In this document: piece after piece, positions 27,587 to 36,270 of the stretch
Layout of the letters: each line of letters starts with the position of its first letter
Position numbering within the stretch: the first letter of the stretch is position 1
The notes under the pieces: generated by a model
Seen by the model: only the letters and a program-made list of their open reading frames with translations
What the model was told of the DNA's origin: nothing
Database searches by the model: none
Source: Flavobacterium humidisoli
GTDB taxonomy: Bacteria > Bacteroidota > Bacteroidia > Flavobacteriales > Flavobacteriaceae
Length of the DNA: 64,000 bases
Assembly (NCBI RefSeq): GCF_023272795.1
Contig: NZ_CP096829.1
Location: 1,488,001-1,552,000, forward strand
Reading direction: 5' to 3'
Translations under genes and position numbers: made by a program

Positions 27587-28951
27587 ATGAGAAAAAAACT
27601 AGCCCAAATATTAGTTGTTGACGATCAGGAAGAAATTCTTTTTTCTGCAAAAATGATTCTTAAAAAGCATTTCGAAACTATTTTTACCACCAATAGTCCT
27701 AAAAAAATCATTTCAATTTTAAGCGAAAATGAAATAAATGTGGTTTTGCTTGATATGAATTACCGAATTGGTTTTGAAGATGGCCGTGAAGGAATTCATT
27801 GGCTGAAAGAAATTAAAACACTATCTCCGCAGACTATTGTAATTTTAATGACAGCCTTTGGTAAAATTGAAACTGCCGTAGAAGGTATTAAAATTGGAGC
27901 TTTTGATTATGTGCTAAAGCCGTGGAATAACGAAAAATTGCTGGAAGTTATTGATAAAGCAGTTGCAGAAAGCAGAAAAACGAATAAAAAAGGTGCTGCA
28001 GAAAAAGTAGATAAAACCGAAAAAAAGTATTTTGTCGGGACTTCAGCAAAAATAAAACAAGCGTATTCTATTGCAGAAAAAGTTGCCCGAACAGAAGCCA
28101 ATGTTTTGATTTTGGGTGAAAATGGAACAGGAAAATATGTTTTTGCCGAATATATTCATCAGCATTCTGAAAGGAAAAACGAGCCGTTTGTACATGTCGA
28201 TTTGGGTTCGCTAAGCGATAATTTATTTGAAAGTGAACTTTTTGGTTACGCCAAAGGTGCTTTTACAGATGCTAAAATCGATACTCCTGGCCGTTTTGAA
28301 AATGCATCGAACGGAACTATTTTCTTAGATGAAATTGGAAATATTCCGCTTCATCTTCAGGCAAAATTATTACATGTTTTGCAGACCAAAACCGTAACGC
28401 GTTTAGGCGAAAGCAAACCACGGCCACTAAATGTTCGTGTTATTGCGGCTACAAATAGCGATATTAAAACAGAAGTAAAAAATAAAACATTCCGTGAAGA
28501 TTTGCTCTACAGAATTAATACCATGGAAATTAATCTGCCTTCTTTAAGAGAAAGAAAAGACGATATTGTACCGATGGCCAATTTTATTCTGGAACAGATT
28601 GCTGAAAAATACAATCATGGTTCCGAAGCTTCGGGATGGCGTTTTGAAGATAATGTTGCGTCCTATCTTGAAAAATATCCATGGAAAGGGAATGTTCGAG
28701 AAATGGAAAATAAGATTGAAAGAGCTTTGATTTTGGCTGAAAATAATACCATTTCTGTTATGGATTTGGATATTCTGGACTTCGAGGAAATTCAGGAAAA
28801 TGATGAAAATCCGTTATCGGAAATGGAGAAAGGCGCGATTGAAAAAGCACTTTTTAAACACAACGGAAACATCAGTAAAACTGCCGAAGAACTTGGTTTG
28901 TCGCGCGCTGCGTTGTACAGAAGAATAGAAAAATACGATTTGAAGAATTAA
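27587..28951 (+). CDS. Sigma-54-dependent response regulator (NtrC family)
   Basis: 454 residues. Receiver domain 1-125 (VVDDQEEILF, phosphoacceptor Asp in VVLLDMNY, Thr in ILMTAFG, Lys in VLKPW). AAA+ domain: Walker A GENGTGK, sigma-54 contact loop GAFTDA (the consensus is GAFTGA), Walker B IFLDEIGNI, arginine finger region EDLLYRINTMEI. C-terminal Fis-type HTH (GNISKTAEELGLSRAALYRRI). Activates the divergent efflux operon, I infer, from the nested dyad at 27536. Partner kinase is encoded downstream at 29098. Confidence 0.95.
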   Translation: MRKKLAQILVVDDQEEILFSAKMILKKHFETIFTTNSPKKIISILSENEINVVLLDMNYRIGFEDGREGIHWLKEIKTLSPQTIVILMTAFGKIETAVEGIKIGAFDYVLKPWNNEKLLEVIDKAVAESRKTNKKGAAEKVDKTEKKYFVGTSAKIKQAYSIAEKVARTEANVLILGENGTGKYVFAEYIHQHSERKNEPFVHVDLGSLSDNLFESELFGYAKGAFTDAKIDTPGRFENASNGTIFLDEIGNIPLHLQAKLLHVLQTKTVTRLGESKPRPLNVRVIAATNSDIKTEVKNKTFREDLLYRINTMEINLPSLRERKDDIVPMANFILEQIAEKYNHGSEASGWRFEDNVASYLEKYPWKGNVREMENKIERALILAENNTISVMDLDILDFEEIQENDENPLSEMEKGAIEKALFKHNGNISKTAEELGLSRAALYRRIEKYDLKN

Positions 28952-28965
28952 AAGAATGTATAGCG

Positions 28966-29090
28966 TCCAGCTTTAGCTGGATGTAGAATAATAGGGAAGA
29001 TTCAAGGCTTTAGCCAAAATGTTTTATGTTTGGCTAAACCCTATTTCTATAAATAATTTATTTCTCCAGTTAAAGCTGGAGACAATTCAA
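28966..29090. repeat. Palindromic intergenic repeat, family A (copy 2, diverged)
   Basis: CGTCCAGCTTTAGCTGGA opens and TCCAGTTAAAGCTGGAGACA closes the element, with the inner GGCTTTAGCC / GGCTAAA pair. It lies between the response-regulator and kinase genes, so it is transcribed if these form an operon. Confidence 0.8.
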
Positions 29091-29097
29091 AATAATA

Positions 29098-30423
29098 ATG
29101 AAGAATTGGAAGTTTTATAACGCGTTGTTTGTAAGAGTTGTGTTTGTAATGGCGCTTTTTATTGGCAGTGCATTATTGTTTTATAAAGGATTTCAATACA
29201 ACGCATTATTAGTTGGTGTTTTTGTTTTGATTTTTCTAATCGAAATGTATTTTTTTGTCAAAAACCAATTGCTGTTTTATGATAAAACAATAAACTCGAT
29301 ACTGCATAACGACTTTTCTGCTCATTTTCCAGAAGAGCATAAAAAAGACAATTTTAACAGTCTGTATCTTTTATATGATGCTTTAAAGGTTCAAAAGCAA
29401 GAACAAATATCCAAAGAATTGATTTATCGTTCGATTTTGAACAGTATTGATACCGCAGCTTTAATCTTAGAAAAGGGAGATGATGATTGGTCTATTTTTA
29501 TAATGAATGACTGTTTTTCTAATCTCTTCAAAGTGCCGAAAGTAAACCACTGGAAATATCTTAAAAACTATCTTCCGAGTTTATGCAGCGAAATTGAAAA
29601 GGTGGGTTTTACAGAGTTAAAAACCGCTATTTCGATCAAAATTGAAGATCAAGATCTGCAGACTTTTATGCTGCAGACTTCGCATACTCAAACGTATAAT
29701 AAAGAGTATTTCATCATTTTGTTAGACAGTATTCAGCGTGTTATTGAAAAGAAAGAAAAAGAAGCATGGATTAATTTGATGAAGATTATTTCGCATGAAT
29801 TAATGAATTCTTTAACGCCTATTCGCGCGCTTTCGCAGAATTTGCTTCACATTGTAGATCAGGATGAATTGGAGGACGATGATTTTGAAGATATCAAAAG
29901 CAGTATTTCTACCATCATCAATAGGAGCGATCATTTACAGTTTTTCGTGGAAAATTATCGTAAACTAGCAATGCTGCCAACTCCAAACAAACAAATGACA
30001 CCAATTAATGCTTTGTTTGAAGATTGCCTTCGAATTATGAGTCCGATCTTGAAGGAAGAAAAAATCGAGTTGATGAATGAAATACACAGTTCGCGTTCTA
30101 TTATGATTGATAAAAATCAGATGGAGCAGGTAATTATCAATTTGATTACCAATAGTATTCATGCGTTAAAAGAGAAATCAGAAAAGAAATTAATAATCTC
30201 AAGTTATACAGAAAATAATCGTTTTTTCATTGTGATTTCAGACAACGGAAAAGGAGTGGATGCTGAAATTAGAGACAAAGTTTTCCTTCCGTTTTTCACC
30301 ACCAGAAAAGATGGTGCCGGAATTGGATTAACGCTTTCTAAAAACATTATCGAAGCGCACGGAGGATATCTAAGCTACCAAACCGATGAGGATAAAACGA
30401 GTTTTGTGATTTGCTTGATTTAG
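29098..30423 (+). CDS. Sensor histidine kinase, partner of the NtrC-type regulator
   Basis: 441 residues. Two N-terminal TM segments with almost no periplasmic loop (VVFVMALFIGSALLFYKGF and ALLVGVFVLIFLIEMYFFV), a PAS-like region (about 115-210), HisKA with His233 in ISHELMNSLTPI, and a HATPase domain with N-box IINLITNSIHAL, G1 DNGKGVD, F-box and G2 GAGIGLTLSKNIIEAHGG. The short loop suggests sensing within the membrane or cytoplasm, as in NtrY-like kinases. Confidence 0.93.
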   Translation: MKNWKFYNALFVRVVFVMALFIGSALLFYKGFQYNALLVGVFVLIFLIEMYFFVKNQLLFYDKTINSILHNDFSAHFPEEHKKDNFNSLYLLYDALKVQKQEQISKELIYRSILNSIDTAALILEKGDDDWSIFIMNDCFSNLFKVPKVNHWKYLKNYLPSLCSEIEKVGFTELKTAISIKIEDQDLQTFMLQTSHTQTYNKEYFIILLDSIQRVIEKKEKEAWINLMKIISHELMNSLTPIRALSQNLLHIVDQDELEDDDFEDIKSSISTIINRSDHLQFFVENYRKLAMLPTPNKQMTPINALFEDCLRIMSPILKEEKIELMNEIHSSRSIMIDKNQMEQVIINLITNSIHALKEKSEKKLIISSYTENNRFFIVISDNGKGVDAEIRDKVFLPFFTTRKDGAGIGLTLSKNIIEAHGGYLSYQTDEDKTSFVICLI

Positions 30424-30427
30424 TGGG

Positions 30428-30540
30428 TTTGCCACAAAGGCGCTAAGACGCCAAGATTTTTTATTCCCCAGATTTCGAAGATTTTGAATTTTTGGAAAAA
30501 AGAAAATCCGCTAGATCTGCAAAATCTGCGGGAGAAAAAA
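30428..30540. repeat. Intergenic repeat block, families C and F
   Basis: GCCACAAAGGCGCTAAGACG (family C) and AAATCCGCTAGATCTGCAAA with TCTGCGGGAGA (family F, also at 51600-51680). Confidence 0.6.
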
Positions 30541-30558
30541 TAAAATTAAGTTTAAACT

Positions 30559-30587
30559 AAAATGAACTTATATCACTTATATGGTGA
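30559..30587. repeat. Short dispersed repeat, family H
   Basis: AAAATGAACTTATATCACTT then ATATGG; an identical copy is at 35696-35722, and a partial inverted one (AAACCATATAAGTAATATAA) at 35586-35605. Confidence 0.7.
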
Positions 30588-30596
30588 AAATATTTC

Positions 30597-30923
30597 CTAC
30601 GATTCAACTTCCGGTTTCCAAAAGTGTTTTTCAAAGTCTACAATCTGATTGTTGACCACTTTTATGCCTTCATTTTCTAAAAGCTGTTGCATTAAATTGG
30701 TTCCGTCAAAGTGATGTTTTCCTGTCAAAAGTCCTTTTTGATTTACAACTCTGTGCGCAGGAACATCACCCATGTTATGACAGGCATTCATTGCCCAGCC
30801 TACCATTCTTGCAGAGCGAGCTGTGCCTAAAGCTTTCGCAATAGCACCATAAGAAGTTACTTTCCCAAACGGAATTTGTCTAGCGATTACATAAACTCTT
30901 TCGAAAAAATTTTCCTCTGCCAT
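30597..30923 (-). CDS. Alkyltransferase-like protein (MGMT fold, no catalytic Cys)
   Basis: 108 residues from ATG 30923; the GTG at 30944 lies in repeat DNA. Carries the DNA-binding domain of O6-alkylguanine-DNA alkyltransferases: IPFGKVTSYGAIAKALGTARSARMVGWAMNAC, then PAHRVVN where active enzymes have PCHRV. The acceptor Cys is thus Ala. Known ATL proteins bind alkylated guanines and hand them to nucleotide excision repair. No partner repair gene is nearby. Confidence 0.92.
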   Translation of the reverse strand: MAEENFFERVYVIARQIPFGKVTSYGAIAKALGTARSARMVGWAMNACHNMGDVPAHRVVNQKGLLTGKHHFDGTNLMQQLLENEGIKVVNNQIVDFEKHFWKPEVES

Positions 30924-30939
30924 GATTTTGTCTTTTTTT

Positions 30940-31041
30940 GCCACAGATTACAAAGATTAAATGGATTATCTGTTTAAATCCTTAGAAAGCTGCGTGAAAA
31001 ATTATTTACCACAAAGTAAAAAAAATCATTTTAATCTGTGG
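30940..31041. repeat. Intergenic inverted repeat, family B
   Basis: GCCACAGATTACAAAGATTA at the left is mirrored by TAATCTGTGGC at the right. Confidence 0.75.
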
Positions 31042-31050
31042 CTATAAAAT

Positions 31051-31689
31051 TTATCCGAAGTAATAATTCAGGATATTAAAAAGTGTTGCAAGAGCAACTA
31101 ATCCTGTTATAGAGCCAATAATAGTATTCATGTTACGCATGAAGTAATCGGTTTTCTTTTCTATTCTTCCAAAGAAAGCAATATAGCTGTATAAAATTCC
31201 AAAAGCTCCAAGAACAGAACCTAATACAAATGTTAGTATAATTGGGTTTTGAAATGTAAAAAGATTGTATGAAGCCAGAGTAACACTAACGACAACATAA
31301 TACGGAATCGGAAAGAAGTTTAATCCAGAAAGCAACATTCCGAGAAAGAAACTGCTTTTTTTACTGCTCTTTTTGATTTTTGTTTTTTTCTTTGCTATCG
31401 GATCTTTTGCAAAAAATAAAAAGTAAATGGTTAAGATCGAAAAAATGACAAAACCAACTTCACGCAATAAGGTTACAACATCTGGACGATTGTCTATGAC
31501 GCGAGCAAACAATACGGCAACATAAGCTTGAAAAAAAATAACTAAAACAGCCCCGATTACAAACCATAAAGCATTCTTTTTGCCTTCTTTCATTTTTATT
31601 TTGGCAGCCGTCATATTAAGCAATCCTGGCGGAATTGTCCCAATCGCAGCAGCAATAAAGCCTGAAAGTAATGGGGTAAGGTAGGTCAT
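31051..31689 (-). CDS. LysE-family translocator
   Basis: 212 residues with six membrane segments. N-terminal PLLSGFIAAAIGTIPPGLLNMTAAKIKMKEGKKNAL corresponds to the LysE/RhtB signature (G-x-x-x-x-x-x-P-G-P). A lysine-rich cytoplasmic loop (KKKTKIKKSSKKS) lies after the third segment. Exports amino acids or related compounds; the substrate is unknown. Confidence 0.85.
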   Translation of the reverse strand: MTYLTPLLSGFIAAAIGTIPPGLLNMTAAKIKMKEGKKNALWFVIGAVLVIFFQAYVAVLFARVIDNRPDVVTLLREVGFVIFSILTIYFLFFAKDPIAKKKTKIKKSSKKSSFFLGMLLSGLNFFPIPYYVVVSVTLASYNLFTFQNPIILTFVLGSVLGAFGILYSYIAFFGRIEKKTDYFMRNMNTIIGSITGLVALATLFNILNYYFG

Positions 31690-31730
31690 TTAGTTATTAA
31701 ATCGGTTAGATAAAGGTTTCAAAATTAAAG

Positions 31731-32408
31731 TTAGTCTTTAATTTTGAAACGAATATACGTAATTGCCTTATTAATTTCTAAATATTGTTTCTCGTAAAAA
31801 GTCTGGATAGAAGTTACAACTTCTGGACTTCCTTCGTTTTTATAGACGTTATGGTTGGCATACAAAACTTCGTGACCTTCTCCGTGAAGCAATCCAAGAG
31901 TGTAACCGTGCATAAATTCGCTATCGGTTTTAAGGTTTACCACACCGTCTTTTTTTAAGATTTTTTTGTACAATTTCAAGAACTCAGAATTGGTCATTCT
32001 GTGTTTTGTTCTTTTGTATTTGATCTGCGGATCTGGGAAAGTAATCCAGATTTCGTCCACTTCTCCTTCAGCAAAAATATGATTGATCAATTCGATTTGT
32101 GTACGAACGAAAGCGACATTATGAAGACCGTTTTCAACAGCAGTTTTAGCACCACGCCAGAAACGCGCTCCTTTAATGTCAATTCCAACAAAATTTTTGT
32201 TTGGGTATTTCTCTGCTAATCCAACAGAATATTCTCCCTTTCCACATCCTAATTCTAAAACTAATGGATTATCATTTTTAAAGAAATCAGAGTTCCATTT
32301 TCCTTTTAAAGGCATTAAGTCGCCTACAACTTCTTCTCTGGTTGGCTGAAAAACGTTTTGAAATGTTTCGTTTTCTCTGAATCTCTTAAGTTTATTTTTA
32401 CTTCCCAC
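31731..32408 (-). CDS. trmB: tRNA (guanine-N7-)-methyltransferase
   Basis: 225 residues from GTG 32408 (MGSKNKLKRFRENETF, the typical start in this phylum); the longer frame to 32495 is repeat-derived. SAM-binding ELGCGKGEYSVGLAEKYP, KGARFWRGAKTAVENG, and the TrmB signature ITFPDPQIKYKRTKHRM. Makes m7G46 in the variable loop of tRNAs. 41 bases from lysE-like gene on the same strand. Confidence 0.95.
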   Translation of the reverse strand: MGSKNKLKRFRENETFQNVFQPTREEVVGDLMPLKGKWNSDFFKNDNPLVLELGCGKGEYSVGLAEKYPNKNFVGIDIKGARFWRGAKTAVENGLHNVAFVRTQIELINHIFAEGEVDEIWITFPDPQIKYKRTKHRMTNSEFLKLYKKILKKDGVVNLKTDSEFMHGYTLGLLHGEGHEVLYANHNVYKNEGSPEVVTSIQTFYEKQYLEINKAITYIRFKIKD

Positions 32409-32480
32409 TTTTACAAAAATTTTCCGCAAAATTAAGGAATATAAACGAATGAAAATAGCGTAACTAAGTTTAAAAGTTTT

Positions 32481-32533
32481 CAGCCACGAATTCACGAATT
32501 TTATTTTTAAAATAATTTGTGAATTCGTGGCTG
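32481..32533. repeat. Perfect-arm inverted repeat, family B
   Basis: CAGCCACGAATTCAC and GTGAATTCGTGGCTG flank an AT-rich loop. With the T-run at its foot it may also serve as terminator of amt or the trmB leader. Confidence 0.8.
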
Positions 32534-32546
32534 AAAAAAATATTTC

Positions 32547-33929
32547 TTAACCGTAATGAGGCTCTGTAATTGGCTGTGCTTTCGGATCAAGAGATTCATC
32601 ATGTTGTGATAAATCCAGCCCGATGTGTTCTGATTCTTCTGAAACTCTTAGCGGAATAATGAAGTTGGTTACTTTAAACAAGAAATAAGCTCCAAAGAAA
32701 GTAAAGACTGAAACTAGAACCAACGCCATCATGTGATGTCCGAAAACATTCCATCCGCCGTGAAGTAAACTTGCATTTTCGCCGTGAGCGAAAACAGCAG
32801 TCAAGATCATTCCCATAATTCCACCAACACCATGACAAGCAAAAACGTCAAGCGTATCGTCGAATTTTTTAGAATATTTACAATTTACAGCGGTATTAGA
32901 AACCAAAGCCGTAATGAAACCGAAGAACATACTTTCCGGAACTGAGACAAATCCTGCAGCAGGTGTAATGGCAACTAAACCTACAACAGCTCCAATACAA
33001 GCTCCTAGGGCAGAAACTTTTCTTCCGTTCATTCTATCAAAGAAAATCCAAGTTAACATGGCTGCAGCCGATGAAGTTGTGGTTGTAGCAAAAGCCATAG
33101 CAGCAGTTCCGTTGGCAGCAAGAGCAGATCCAGCGTTGAATCCGAACCAGCCGAACCAAAGCATTCCTGTTCCTAATAATACAAAAGGAATATTGGTTGG
33201 AATATGCTGGCTGTTTTTTCTTTTTCCTAAAACAATAACACCAGCCAAAGCTGCAAAACCAGAACTCATGTGCACTACAGTTCCTCCAGCGAAATCTTTA
33301 ACTCCAAAATAACTTCCTAAAACGCCTGTCGGATACCAAACCGCGTGACATAAAGGAGCATAAATAAATATGGTAAATAAACTGATGAAAACTAAATAAG
33401 AGATAAAACGAACACGTTCTGCAAACGAACCTGTAATAATTGCAGGGCAAATGATGGCAAATTTCATTTGAAACAAAGCAAAAAGCATAAACGGAATCGT
33501 ATTGGCCAATTGTTTATGAGGCAGAACACCAACATAATCCATAAAAGCAAAAGTAGTTGGATTTCCAAAAAAACTATAAAAATGATCTCCAGAACCAAAA
33601 CCGACTGGTTCTCCAAATGCCAAACTAAAAGCTACAACGACCCATAACAACGTAACTACGCCCAGACAGATAAAACTTTGAAGCATAGTCGAAATAACAT
33701 TTTTCTTTCCAACCATTCCGCCATAAAAGAAAGACAATCCTGGTGTCATGATTAAAACCAGACAGCTCGAAGTAAGCATCCAGGCAACATCGGCAGGAAC
33801 AATATGATCTATAGTTCCAAATTCTGATAAAACATAATTATTTTCGGTAACTGTTGGCCAAAAAGCCCCTATCGTACATACGACGCTTATCATGATAAAG
33901 GAGATAATCCAGCGTTTTTCTATTTTCAT
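32547..33929 (-). CDS. amt: Ammonium transporter
   Basis: 460 residues with an N-terminal hydrophobic lead and 11 TM segments. The twin pore histidines lie in TVVHMSSGFAALAG and FACHGVGGIMG; FYGGMVGKKNV and WFGWFGFNAGSALAANG are further signatures. Conducts ammonium/ammonia across the inner membrane as a trimer. No glnB/glnK gene is adjacent, unlike in many bacteria. Not obviously co-transcribed with neighbours. Confidence 0.95.
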   Translation of the reverse strand: MKIEKRWIISFIMISVVCTIGAFWPTVTENNYVLSEFGTIDHIVPADVAWMLTSSCLVLIMTPGLSFFYGGMVGKKNVISTMLQSFICLGVVTLLWVVVAFSLAFGEPVGFGSGDHFYSFFGNPTTFAFMDYVGVLPHKQLANTIPFMLFALFQMKFAIICPAIITGSFAERVRFISYLVFISLFTIFIYAPLCHAVWYPTGVLGSYFGVKDFAGGTVVHMSSGFAALAGVIVLGKRKNSQHIPTNIPFVLLGTGMLWFGWFGFNAGSALAANGTAAMAFATTTTSSAAAMLTWIFFDRMNGRKVSALGACIGAVVGLVAITPAAGFVSVPESMFFGFITALVSNTAVNCKYSKKFDDTLDVFACHGVGGIMGMILTAVFAHGENASLLHGGWNVFGHHMMALVLVSVFTFFGAYFLFKVTNFIIPLRVSEESEHIGLDLSQHDESLDPKAQPITEPHYG

Positions 33930-34094
33930 TTTTAAAATACTTTGTTTAACCCTATTTTTTTTGGGGTCAAAGTTAGAAAAAAATAAAGATTCTTGTTTTT
34001 AAGGCTGATAAAATAGAGGTATGGGTTTTATTTTGATGAATTTTATAAAATACCGCTCATTTTTTTGACAGTATCTTATTCTAAAGTTACAAAA

Positions 34095-34143
34095 AAGCAC
34101 TGTTTTTGCCGAATTAATTAAAATTAATCTGCCAACAGTGCTT
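34095..34143 (-). terminator. Terminator after the NTF2-like gene
   Basis: AAGCACTGTT / AACAGTGCTT outer stem with an inner ATTAATT / AATTAAT stem; on the minus strand it is followed by a T-run. Confidence 0.75.
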
Positions 34144-34192
34144 CTAAAGTGCTCAAAAAGTTACGTTTATAATAAGAAAACCGTAAAATGTT

Positions 34193-34681
34193 TTATTTTT
34201 TCTGAAGTTTTGCAATCAAAGAGTCTTCAATTGGTGCTTTTATTTTGGTTACAGCATCGACTTCGTCATTCGGAACGGTCATCGATAGCACATAATGCTG
34301 AATTTTCCATTCGTTCCCCACTTTTACCAAAACTCCAGAACCGCGGCAAATTTTCATTTGTGTGTCTAATAATTCATCAAACCAAGCTATTTTTCCTGAT
34401 TTATCAAAAAAGATATGACGTTCTAAAGCTTTAAAATTCCATGTAGTTCCTTTATCGAAAAAGGGTTTTGCCCAAACAGCAAATTCTTTTTTGGTCCAAT
34501 TTTCAGTGGCATCGGTTCCAATGTAAATGGCATCGTCTGCCAATACATTAAAGTAAGCATCAAATTTTACTTCGCCAGCAGCTTTATGCCAAGCATCTAA
34601 TGTCTGATTAATTTTGTTTTTGTCTGCTTGCGCATTGGCAAAAGAAGCAACAAATAAAAGGAGTAAAAGTGTTTTTTTCAT
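34193..34681 (-). CDS. Secreted NTF2/SnoaL-like protein
   Basis: 162 residues, signal peptide MKKTLLLLLFVASFANAQA. The mature part is a single cone-shaped NTF2-like (DUF4440/SnoaL_3) domain: INQTLDAWHKAAGEVKFDAYFNVLADDAIYIGTDATENW then FDKSGKIAWFDELLD and a final WKIQHYVLSMTVPND. Such domains bind small hydrophobic ligands or act as enzymes; nothing here decides which. Confidence 0.85.
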   Translation of the reverse strand: MKKTLLLLLFVASFANAQADKNKINQTLDAWHKAAGEVKFDAYFNVLADDAIYIGTDATENWTKKEFAVWAKPFFDKGTTWNFKALERHIFFDKSGKIAWFDELLDTQMKICRGSGVLVKVGNEWKIQHYVLSMTVPNDEVDAVTKIKAPIEDSLIAKLQKK

Positions 34682-34756
34682 GAGATATAGTATTTGAGTT
34701 TAAAGGTATAATTTTTTGAAACATATAGTGATATAAGGAAATTAAAGAAAACGAAT

Positions 34757-34831
34757 TATTGTCACAAAGGCACCAGGGCGCAAAGTTTATTTTAAGATTC
34801 TTGGCGACTCTGTACCTTTGCAACTTTGTCC
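34757..34831. repeat. Intergenic repeat, family C
   Basis: GTCACAAAGGCACCAGGGCG and ACCTTTGCAACTTTGTCCC, inverted relative to each other. Confidence 0.6.
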
Positions 34832-34861
34832 CCTACTAAATTATCTTACAGTACTTGTGTG

Positions 34862-34890
34862 TTGTAATATCTCAAAAACCACTATATTTG
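34862..34890 (+). promoter_or_regulatory. Bacteroidota promoter TTG-N18-TATATTTG
   Basis: TTG at 34862-34864 and TATATTTG at 34883-34890, 18 bases apart, 25 bases before the ATG of the repeat lipoprotein. Confidence 0.75.
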
Positions 34891-34915
34891 ATTCTCAATA
34901 AAAATACCCCCAGTC

Positions 34916-35578
34916 ATGAATGCAAAAATACTTCTAGGCTCACTAGCTGTTACTTCTTTACTTTTTATTTCCTGCAAAAAGGAATTAGAACCGCAAGAAA
35001 GCACAGCCACTTCTGAATTAGTAAGATTAGGACTTGCAAAAGATACAACCAAAACTGCTGCGCCAATTGTGCAAAATCCTGCAACAAACCCCAATACAGT
35101 TTTAAGCGATACAAAAGGAATTAATCCTGCTCACGGACAGCCGGGACATCGTTGCGATATTGCGGTTGGAGCGCCTTTAAATTCTGCGCCAACACAGCAA
35201 GTTCAGGCAACTCCAGGACAAACTGTTCAGGTAAATCCGACTCAGCAGAAGATAGTTACGACTACAACTGCTGCGCCAGTTAAAGTAGCAAAAGGAATGA
35301 ATCCGCCACATGGACAGCCAGGACATAGATGTGATATTCCTGTTGGCGCACCTTTAAATTCGCCTAAAGCAACAACGACAACAACAGCTTCAAATACCGC
35401 TCAAAGCGGAACGGTTACGCAAAACTTTACAGTTACTCCGCCAGCATCAAACCCAGTTCCAGCTTTGTTAAGCACAGAAGGTAACGAGACTACAGTAGCA
35501 GACGGAATGAACCCGCCACACGGAAAACCAGGTCACCGTTGCGATATTGCTGTTGGTGCACCATTGCCAAAATCGTAA
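34916..35578 (+). CDS. Lipoprotein with three PPHGQPGHRCDI repeats
   Basis: 220 residues. Lipobox LLFISC puts the lipidated Cys at residue 20. Three copies of a 22-residue unit, G(M/I)NP(P/A)HGQPGHRCDI followed by (A/P)VGAPL, occur at about residues 63-86, 121-143 and 196-217, separated by Thr/Gln/Ala-rich linkers. Each unit has two His and one Cys in a Pro/Gly frame, which could bind a metal or haem or be a covalent attachment point. Linkers are low complexity. Function unknown; no partner gene adjacent. Confidence 0.8.
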   Translation: MNAKILLGSLAVTSLLFISCKKELEPQESTATSELVRLGLAKDTTKTAAPIVQNPATNPNTVLSDTKGINPAHGQPGHRCDIAVGAPLNSAPTQQVQATPGQTVQVNPTQQKIVTTTTAAPVKVAKGMNPPHGQPGHRCDIPVGAPLNSPKATTTTTASNTAQSGTVTQNFTVTPPASNPVPALLSTEGNETTVADGMNPPHGKPGHRCDIAVGAPLPKS

Positions 35579-35640
35579 GGAAATAAACCATATAAGTAAT
35601 ATAAGAGAATTTAAGATTTTCACTTGTTATTATCCATAAA

Positions 35641-35675
35641 AAACGAAGCCGTAAAGTATTCTTTACGGCTTCGTT
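35641..35675 (-). terminator. Terminator downstream of the HPF gene
   Basis: AACGAAGCCGTAAAG / CTTTACGGCTTCGTT stem; the T-run lies on the minus strand, about 60 bases after the stop of the gene at 35734. Confidence 0.88.
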
Positions 35676-35695
35676 GCTTTGTGAGGTAAATTCTA

Positions 35696-35722
35696 AAATG
35701 AACTTATATCACTTATATGGTT
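35696..35722. repeat. Short dispersed repeat, family H (copy 2)
   Basis: Same sequence as 30559-30587 (AAAATGAACTTATATCACTT then ATATGG). Confidence 0.7.
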
Positions 35723-35733
35723 TAAAAAAAAAA

Positions 35734-36048
35734 TTAATGTTCTTTTATTTTTTCGAAAGTGCTCGTCAATGTTTTTTTGGCTTTGGCCAATGCACCGCTA
35801 AAAGCTTTTTCAAGTGTGTCGGCGTGTTCTGTAACCGTAATGGGCTGTAGTTTTACAGGACGAACTTCAATCACACATTTTTTGTCATGCAAGCTGAACT
35901 TTTCTCCATTTTCGTCTCCAAAATGAATTTCTACGCGGGTAATTTTATCTTGAAAACGGTCTAAGCTTTTTTCAACTTCTCCAGAAAAATAACTTTCTAA
36001 TCTTGCACTTCCTTCAATGTTTTTGTCGGTGTTGATCTGTACTTTCAT
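35734..36048 (-). CDS. hpf: Ribosome hibernation-promoting factor (HPF/YfiA)
   Basis: 104 residues, the short form without the C-terminal dimerisation domain. Features: VQINTDKNIEGSARLESYFSGEVEKSLDRFQDKITRVEIHFGDENG and the basic second half VRPVKLQPITVTEHADTLEKAFSGALAKAKKTL. Binds in the tRNA/mRNA channel of the 30S subunit and inactivates ribosomes in stationary phase. Transcribed alone. Confidence 0.92.
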   Translation of the reverse strand: MKVQINTDKNIEGSARLESYFSGEVEKSLDRFQDKITRVEIHFGDENGEKFSLHDKKCVIEVRPVKLQPITVTEHADTLEKAFSGALAKAKKTLTSTFEKIKEH

Positions 36049-36240
36049 AACGCATAATATTTAATGATTCATTCTCAAACTTATCGATTTTACAACTAAA
36101 AGACAAGTAGGTTAAGGAAATATTATGAAATTTTAAAACGATTTATTTTTCAATTTTGTAATTTCGATTTAGAAAAAATATACTTATAGTATTTCAATTT
36201 AAAAATAAAGAAAAAACCTACAATTTGTTTTTGTTTTTCA

Positions 36241-36248
36241 TATATTTG
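36241..36248 (+). promoter_or_regulatory. -7 element TATATTTG before the RNA leader
   Basis: TATATTTG is a full match to TAnnTTTG. A TTG lies only 13 bases upstream (36225-36227), which is shorter than usual. Transcription would start near 36254. Confidence 0.5.
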
Positions 36249-36270
36249 AAATTCCTAAAAATTCAAGATT

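Noticed and set aside
34138..34434. 98-residue + frame over the NTF2-like gene
   Set aside because: Antisense to a gene with a clear family and signal peptide.
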